From positions 1 through 27,988 of the forward strand of contig CAYTRT010000018.1 of assembly GCA_964440295.1 (NCBI GenBank): DNA of 27,988 bases, in the 5' to 3' direction. Source of the stretch: CALIKS01 sp964440295. Lineage in GTDB: Archaea > Thermoproteota > Nitrososphaeria_A > Caldarchaeales > Calditenuaceae. Shown here in pieces: positions 22,803 through 27,988 of the stretch (position 1 is its first letter; the number at the start of each line of letters is the position of its first letter). The notes under the pieces are model-generated. The model was not told the DNA's origin and ran no database searches. It saw only the letters and a program-made list of their open reading frames with translations. A program made the translations under genes and the position numbers.

Positions 22803-25800
22803 CTATTCGGAGGCGTTGTTCTGCCAGTATTCTGAGAGTTCTCTGGTCTCTAGGACTATCTCCCCTGTCTTATGTCTGTTTATGGCTTGAGCGACCTCGT
22901 ATCCCAGCTTTGCGTCTAGAATTATCGGAACGTTGTGGTCTACTGCTGTTCTCCTTACTGCGTAGTCGATTGACGGTGAGTAGCCACTGGTTATTACTAG
23001 TCCGATCGTGTTTCGCTTGATGGCGTGGACGGCGTCCTCGACGGAGAGTGCGTTTAGTCGATCGATGATTCCGCCGGATAGTGTTACGGCCTCGAGGTCA
23101 GACTCTCCGAGAATGTTCGCCGTCTTCTCCATGATGCGTGCGTCTTGACTGTTAGTGGTGTATATCAGGACTGCCTGATCGCTGGTCGGTATCCTGTTGG
23201 GCGTCGCCGATGCCCAGCTTTTCAAGAGGGCCTCGTGGAAGGAGAGGCCGAGCGATGCCACCTCGCCAGTGCTCCTCATCTCTGGTCCCAAGAATGGATA
23301 TGCACCCTTTAACTGCGCCCAAGAGAACTGGGGCGACTTTACCGCCCACCACGAGATATTTGGCACGTATACGCTGTCTATCACCTCGACTGAGGTCTTA
23401 GGAATGGCGAGTCTTGAGCTCGTCATGACTGAGGCCCATAGGTCCATTAAGTTGATCCCGCATGCCTTGCTGCTGAAGGGCATCGACCTGCTACACCTAA
23501 GATTCATCTCTAAGACATAGAGATCTGAGTCCTTTACGATGAACTGAATGTTGAACGGCCCCTTAATCCCCAATTCTCTGGTCAGGGACCGCGTGGTTTC
23601 TGCCATCTTTCTAAGCATCTCCTCGTCCAGCTCCCTAAACGGTATGTGCATCGTCGCGTCTCCACTATGCACGCCTGCAGGCTCGACGTGTTCTAGGGGA
23701 ATGATTAGGGCGGATGCTCCATCTGATACTCCGTCAACCTCCGCCTCTATCGCTCCCTCGTAAAACTTGCTAATCACTATGGGTTTGTCAGAGAATGAGA
23801 CTACCCGCTCTATGAGTGACGACAACTCTTTTTTGTTCCAAGCTATGAATATAGATGACCCGCTGAGGATGTAGCTGGGCCTGACGATGACTGGGTATCC
23901 AACCGTTTCTGCAAACTCTAACGCATCCTCCAGTCTGTTTACTCTCCTCCAGGGGGGCTGCTTAAGCCCGAGCTCCTCGACGACCTTGCTGAACTTAGAC
24001 CTATCCTCCGCCCTATCGATCGAGTGAGAAGACGTGCCTACGATTTCTAGGCCGTTTCTCGTCAGGTCCAAGGCTAAGTTATTGCCTATCTGTCCACCAG
24101 CAGATATTATGAAGCTCCTCGTTTTTTCTTTCTGCGCGATCCATCTCAGCGATGATGGCGTGAGCTCAGCGTTATACAGCCTATCAACGACGTCCCAGTC
24201 GGTGGAGACAGTCTCTGGGTTGTAGTTTACGATGATTACGTTCCAGCCCCTCTCTCGTAGGGCCTTATAGATTCCTACGACCGCCCAGTCAAACTCTACT
24301 GATACGCCTATCCGGAATCCTCCCGCTCCGAGGATTATGACCGACTTATCGCTCGATGAAGTTACGTCATCCTCTATGCCGTTAAAAGTCGTGTATAGAT
24401 AGTTGGTCCTAGCAGGCTGCTCTCCCGCAAGCGTATCAATATTTTTAGCGACTGGCAAGATTGAGTATTCCTCAAACATCGAGATGATCTCTGAGGGCGA
24501 GTATTTCGAGAGATCAGCGATCTGCTCGGCGCTAAACCCATTTTTAGCCGCCTCCCTCAAGAGAGCCATCCGCTCTCTCGGGCTGAGCTCTTTCAGGCCG
24601 CGTAGCCTCCTACCAATATTCACGATGTTTTCCACTGGTCTGATGAAGAATGGATCGACGCCGGTTATGCTGCTGATGTCTTCGACTGTTGCTCCTTGAA
24701 TGAGTGCCTTGGCAGTATCTAGGAGCCAGTAGGGCCTAAAGCTCTCGATCCTCATCAATATGGTCTCAATGTCTTCATTCTCTTCAAACATCTTAGAGGT
24801 TACGATGCCCACCATGCCGACGTCAAGCATCCTGAATGCCTTCTGATAGACCTCCTCGAGGTTTCGGCCAATTGCCATTACCTCTCCGACGCTCTTCATC
24901 TCCGAGTTAAGCGTTCCCTCGACCGGCCAGAACTTCTCTAGGTCCCACCTCGGCGCCTTCAGCACTAGATAGTCTAGGCTCGGCTCGAAGAAGGCCGTCG
25001 TGGTTCCTGTGACCTTGTTGGTAAGCTCGTCGAGCAGATAGCCGAGGGCGAGCTTAGCCGCGATGTAGGCGAGTGGGTATCCAGTCGCCTTGCTTGCGAG
25101 CGCGCTGCTCCTAGACATTCTTGGATTCGTCTCGATTATGTAGTACTGTCCCGACTTCTGGTCTAGGGCAAGCTGGACGTTGCACTCACCGACCAGGCTG
25201 ATCGACTCCGCCACCTTAATCGAAGCCCTCCTCATCGATTGGTACTCAGTGTCAGTCAATGTCTGGCTGGGTGCAACTACTAGTGACTCGCCAGTGTGGA
25301 CACCCATAGGCTCTATGTTTTCGAGACACGCAACTGCGACAGAGTTGCCGGCCATGTCCCTGACGATCTCGTACTCAATCTCCTTCCACCTCTGGAGAAA
25401 CTTCTCGACGAGGAGGCTTTTGACGGGACTGTGCGAGAAGGCTCTTGAGAGCTCTGTCTCGAGGTCCTGCCTCCTAAACGCAATGATGCTCCCCCTACCA
25501 CCCAAGTTAAAACTCACCCTAACTATCACTGGGTATCCGATCTTCTCCGCAGCCTCTACTGCATCCTCGATGGTTGTCGCTGGCATTGACGGTGGAATCG
25601 GGAGGCCGGCCCTGAGCATAGTCTCACGGAAGAGGTGTCTGGTGAGTGCTGCCTCTATTCCCTCGATGGGTGTGCCCAATACTTTGACGCCATACTTGGA
25701 GAGGATGCCGCTGCGATAGAGCTCCACGCCTATCGAGAGGGCCGACTGTCCTCCGAAACCCACCATTATGCCGTCTGGCCTCTCCCTCTCTATTACGCGC

Positions 25801-26015
25801 TCAACCGACCATGAGGCCAGCGGTAATAGATACACTTTGTCCGCGAGAGAGTGCGAGGTCTGAATAGTCGCGACGTTGGGATTAACTAGGACTGTCTTTA
25901 TCCCCTCTTCTCTTAGCGCCTTTAGTGCTTGACTACCACTATAGTCAAATTCTGCGGCCTCGGCTATCTTAATTCCTCCAGAGCCAAGTACCAAGACTTT
26001 AGATACTTTTTCCAT
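22803..26015 (-). CDS. carB: Carbamoyl-phosphate synthase large subunit
   Basis: A 1070-aa synthetase making carbamoyl phosphate from bicarbonate, ammonia and two ATP, for arginine and pyrimidine synthesis. It contains two homologous halves, each with a Rossmann start (LGSGGIKIAEAAEFDYSG near residue 10 and LGAGGFRIGVSVEFDW near 563) and an ATP-grasp domain (GYPVIVRVSFNLGGRGS; GYPVIVRPSYILSGSS). An oligomerisation region lies between them. The last about 130 residues form the MGS-like regulatory domain (TIGLVITSGYSPSIDYAVRRTAVDHNVPI). Length is standard. ATG at 26013-26015 overlaps the carA stop by 17 bp, indicating tight coupling. Confidence 0.97.
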   Translation of the reverse strand: MEKVSKVLVLGSGGIKIAEAAEFDYSGSQALKALREEGIKTVLVNPNVATIQTSHSLADKVYLLPLASWSVERVIERERPDGIMVGFGGQSALSIGVELYRSGILSKYGVKVLGTPIEGIEAALTRHLFRETMLRAGLPIPPSMPATTIEDAVEAAEKIGYPVIVRVSFNLGGRGSIIAFRRQDLETELSRAFSHSPVKSLLVEKFLQRWKEIEYEIVRDMAGNSVAVACLENIEPMGVHTGESLVVAPSQTLTDTEYQSMRRASIKVAESISLVGECNVQLALDQKSGQYYIIETNPRMSRSSALASKATGYPLAYIAAKLALGYLLDELTNKVTGTTTAFFEPSLDYLVLKAPRWDLEKFWPVEGTLNSEMKSVGEVMAIGRNLEEVYQKAFRMLDVGMVGIVTSKMFEENEDIETILMRIESFRPYWLLDTAKALIQGATVEDISSITGVDPFFIRPVENIVNIGRRLRGLKELSPRERMALLREAAKNGFSAEQIADLSKYSPSEIISMFEEYSILPVAKNIDTLAGEQPARTNYLYTTFNGIEDDVTSSSDKSVIILGAGGFRIGVSVEFDWAVVGIYKALRERGWNVIIVNYNPETVSTDWDVVDRLYNAELTPSSLRWIAQKEKTRSFIISAGGQIGNNLALDLTRNGLEIVGTSSHSIDRAEDRSKFSKVVEELGLKQPPWRRVNRLEDALEFAETVGYPVIVRPSYILSGSSIFIAWNKKELSSLIERVVSFSDKPIVISKFYEGAIEAEVDGVSDGASALIIPLEHVEPAGVHSGDATMHIPFRELDEEMLRKMAETTRSLTRELGIKGPFNIQFIVKDSDLYVLEMNLRCSRSMPFSSKACGINLMDLWASVMTSSRLAIPKTSVEVIDSVYVPNISWWAVKSPQFSWAQLKGAYPFLGPEMRSTGEVASLGLSFHEALLKSWASATPNRIPTSDQAVLIYTTNSQDARIMEKTANILGESDLEAVTLSGGIIDRLNALSVEDAVHAIKRNTIGLVITSGYSPSIDYAVRRTAVDHNVPIILDAKLGYEVAQAINRHKTGEIVLETRELSEYWQNNASE

Positions 26016-27138
26016 AGCTGTTTACTAGCCTTGCAAACTCATCAAACACGTATTCTGAGTCCCGTGGCCCCGGCGCTCCTTCCGGATGGAACTGCACAGT
26101 GAGGATGGGCAGTGACTCGTGGTAGAGTCCCTCAATCGTCCCGTCATCACAGTCGACAAACCATGGCCTCAGTCCTGTGCCATCGAGACTTTTTGGATCG
26201 ACCGCGTATCCGTGGTTTTGAAGAGTGATGACTCTCCTCCCAGTTCTTAGGTCTCTGCAGGGCTTATTGATTCCTCTGTGCCCATATTTCATTTTGTAGG
26301 TTTTTGCGCCAAGTGCAAGCGCTACGAGCTGATGGCCCAGACAGACACCCAGAGTGGGGATTCCAGCATTAACGATGGTTCCGATTTTATCAATTTCTTC
26401 ATGCAGCAGAGCGGGGTTGCCTGGACCGTTGCTAACCACTATTCCGGCAGGATTTAGTCTCAATAACTCATCGACATCAAAGCACTCGGGCACGACTATG
26501 ACTTTGAAGCCGTACCTCTGAAGCATCCTGACAATTCCGAACTTGACGCCGAGGTCCAGCACCGCCACGACCTTCTCGCCTTCACTCACGACTCTCACCT
26601 CGCTGATCGTTGATTTATTAAACTTCAATGAGTCGTAATTCACATTCTTTGCCGCCTGGACTAGATCGGCTGGGTCTACCGAGTCGTGATTGTCTGTAAC
26701 TTCGACTGCGCATCCCATAACTCCCTTCTCCCTTATTTTCTTCACGAGAAACCTCGTGTCCACATCCATTATTCCAGGCACGTTGTTTTCCTTTAGCCAC
26801 TCCGAGAGGGATTTGAGGGATCTGGGGTGGCTGGGCTCCGTCGCCTGAGCCACGATGAGAGCCTCTATCTGAATCTCCTCCGACTCAAAGTCTGGAGGAA
26901 CGCCATAATTCCCAACCAATGGATGAGTAAGCACTAGTATCTGGCCCCTGAAAGACGGGTCAGTCAAGGACTCGGTATAACCATTCATGGCGGTTGAAAA
27001 CACGATCTCACCGACCCTCCGCCCATACGCTCCGAAACCTATACCCCTGATAAAAGTGCCATCCTCAAGCGCGACAAATGCGGATGGAGCATCTCCTAAC
27101 TTGTCATGCTTCTTCAGTACTGCCTCGCTTCGCACCAT
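25999..27138 (-). CDS. carA: Carbamoyl-phosphate synthase small (glutaminase) subunit
   Basis: A 379-aa class I glutamine amidotransferase that supplies ammonia to CarB. The N-terminal CPSase domain (FVALEDGTFIRG; FSTAMNGYTESLTDPSF) is followed by the glutaminase domain with Cys266 in LGVCLGHQL and His351/Glu353 in VQFHPEG, all intact. GHRGINKP and LQNHGYAV are also family blocks. I start at ATG 27136-27138; an upstream ATG at 27183 (394 aa) would run through the shared AT-rich promoter. It overlaps carB by 17 bp and diverges from the gene at 27199. Confidence 0.95.
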   Translation of the reverse strand: MVRSEAVLKKHDKLGDAPSAFVALEDGTFIRGIGFGAYGRRVGEIVFSTAMNGYTESLTDPSFRGQILVLTHPLVGNYGVPPDFESEEIQIEALIVAQATEPSHPRSLKSLSEWLKENNVPGIMDVDTRFLVKKIREKGVMGCAVEVTDNHDSVDPADLVQAAKNVNYDSLKFNKSTISEVRVVSEGEKVVAVLDLGVKFGIVRMLQRYGFKVIVVPECFDVDELLRLNPAGIVVSNGPGNPALLHEEIDKIGTIVNAGIPTLGVCLGHQLVALALGAKTYKMKYGHRGINKPCRDLRTGRRVITLQNHGYAVDPKSLDGTGLRPWFVDCDDGTIEGLYHESLPILTVQFHPEGAPGPRDSEYVFDEFARLVNSYGKSI

Positions 27139-27160
27139 TACTACTCTGTAGAAAAGTTTA

Positions 27161-27173
27161 AGATTAATATACC
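27161..27173. promoter_or_regulatory. Shared AT element between carA and the ACT-like gene
   Basis: AGATTAATATACC lies about 25-30 nt from both the carA ATG (27138, minus) and the ATG at 27199 (plus). The core ATTAAT is self-complementary, so one TATA-like element could serve both directions. Both mRNAs would be nearly leaderless. Confidence 0.4.
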
Positions 27174-27198
27174 TATTGTCCATAATCGGTCATAAGAA

Positions 27199-27903
27199 AT
27201 GAGTTTTAGCCAGAATTGGTCAGTCAACAGCGTTGTCAAGATGCTTATCGAGCTTGATCCTGCTATTATCGCGGGGCTCTCGGGGAGATACGTGAATTTA
27301 TCAGCTTTGGCCAGATTGTTGAAACCTCAAGTTGAAGAGCTTTTGAAGAGGCCTGTCAGCGTTGATGCGATAATTTCGTCTCTGAAGCGTATGAAGAGTA
27401 GGCCGTACGAGTTGTCGTTTCCTGCCGCAAAAGTGATTGCTGAGAGTAGGCTAAACCTAAAATCAGACCTGGCTAAGCTATCGATCAAAAGGACACTCAA
27501 GACTAGAGGCATTGTCAAGGAAGTAACGTATAGATATCGGAGAAAATTTCTCCAGGTCCTGGAGGGTATTTCTTCAATAACGCTAATACACGATGAAAAA
27601 CTGCACCTTAGACTTAAGAAATATTTTCCGAGGCAGTACATTATCGATGAGTCTTCGGAGCTTGTCGCGTTAATAATTGTTAGTCCAGCTGAGATTACTT
27701 CTACTCCTGGACCACTAGCTTTAATTCTGAACCGGCTAGTCGAGAGGGGAATAAACGTCGAGGAGATAATTAGCTGCAACACTGACACGGTGGTTGTGGT
27801 CAGAGCCATGGATGGCGGCAGGGCGTTCGACTCAATCAATGAGCTAATTCAAAGATGCAGGCAGGTAATCAGCACTAAGACTCGGAGGGAGGCAGAGTTA
27901 TAA
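27199..27903 (+). CDS. ACT-like domain protein, unknown function
   Basis: A 234-aa protein without a firm family match. The N-terminal part (about 1-100) is helical and basic (AIISSLKRMKSRPYELSF), reminiscent of a winged-helix/DNA-binding region. The C-terminal part (about 150-220) reads LVALIIVSPAEI, GPLALILNRLVERGINVEEIIS and TVVVVRAMDGGRAFDSINELI, an ACT-like beta-alpha-beta pattern that in other proteins binds amino acids. Being divergent from carA, it might sense an amino acid such as arginine and control carAB; this is inference. It starts with ATG 27199 downstream of the shared AT element. Confidence 0.75.
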   Translation: MSFSQNWSVNSVVKMLIELDPAIIAGLSGRYVNLSALARLLKPQVEELLKRPVSVDAIISSLKRMKSRPYELSFPAAKVIAESRLNLKSDLAKLSIKRTLKTRGIVKEVTYRYRRKFLQVLEGISSITLIHDEKLHLRLKKYFPRQYIIDESSELVALIIVSPAEITSTPGPLALILNRLVERGINVEEIISCNTDTVVVVRAMDGGRAFDSINELIQRCRQVISTKTRREAEL

Positions 27904-27929
27904 ATAAAGGGGTACCGTGATAAAAATTG

Positions 27930-27988
27930 GGGGCCGTGGTCGAGCATGGTCTAAGATGCCCGGCTCGGGCCCGGGAGGTCGCCGGTTC
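27930..27988 (+). tRNA. tRNA-Pro (anticodon CGG), truncated by window end
   Basis: The 5' 59 nt of a tRNA. Acceptor GGGGCCG (27930-27936), T8, G9, a weak D-stem with loop AGCATGGTCTA, anticodon stem CCCGG/CCGGG around loop CTCGGGC, anticodon CGG at 27966-27968, then AGGTC and the start of the T-arm GCCGGTTC. The 3' acceptor strand lies beyond the window. An AT element TGATAAAAAT (27918-27927) just upstream may be part of its promoter. Confidence 0.85.

Overview
The window looks like a scaffold from an uncultured thermophilic archaeon of the Thermoproteota/Aigarchaeota (Caldiarchaeum-like) type. The archaeal markers are a 16S rRNA 5' end, aIF5A, an LSm/L37e pair, aCPSF1/FttA, EndoQ, archaellin-like sequence, TATA-box promoters with little or no leader, GGTGA-type ribosome binding sites and frequent TTG starts. 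Two runs of exactly 100 N (3805-3904 and 22615-22714) are scaffold gaps, so this is probably a metagenome or single-cell assembly. The lineage is inferred mainly from the ubiquitin locus and was not tested by a search.

Layout. 1-364: 5' end of 16S rRNA on the minus strand, with leader and promoter up to about 565. 648-3702: a surface-glycan group (sugar-nucleotide epimerase and two GT-B glycosyltransferases). 3753-4231: remains of an archaellin gene broken by a gap and frame changes. 4289-7019: aIF5A, a MoaD/SAMP-like beta-grasp protein, threonine synthase and, divergently, MoaB. 7135-9834: aconitase A. 9851-10286: ribosomal protein L37e (only 57 aa) and an LSm protein. 10397-14371: EndoQ, a purine nucleoside/MTA phosphorylase and FttA. 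14496-18617: the ubiquitin region. 18717-22060: sugar-type ABC importer operon (binding protein and two permeases, no ATPase). 22066-22614: 5'-truncated metallo-beta-lactamase protein. 22716-27138: tRNA-Thr(CGT) and carA-carB. 27199-27903: ACT-like protein. 27930-end: partial tRNA-Pro(CGG).

The centrepiece is a compact eukaryote-like ubiquitin system. A 78-aa ubiquitin-like protein ending exactly in Gly-Gly, a UBC-fold E2 with HPN and catalytic Cys, and an E1 with Rossmann motif, Zn cysteines, catalytic Cys and a C-terminal beta-grasp domain are packed head to tail under one promoter. An Rpn11-like JAMM protease with all metal and catalytic residues is transcribed divergently from the same intergenic region. 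The protease gene overlaps a coiled-coil gene by ATGA, and a multi-pass membrane protein follows. The closest described system is that of 'Candidatus Caldiarchaeum subterraneum'. This locus differs in that I find no RING-type E3 beside it, and the ubiquitin needs no C-terminal trimming. A second beta-grasp protein at 4752-5054 shows the opposite pattern: its Gly-Gly is followed by an eight-residue tail.
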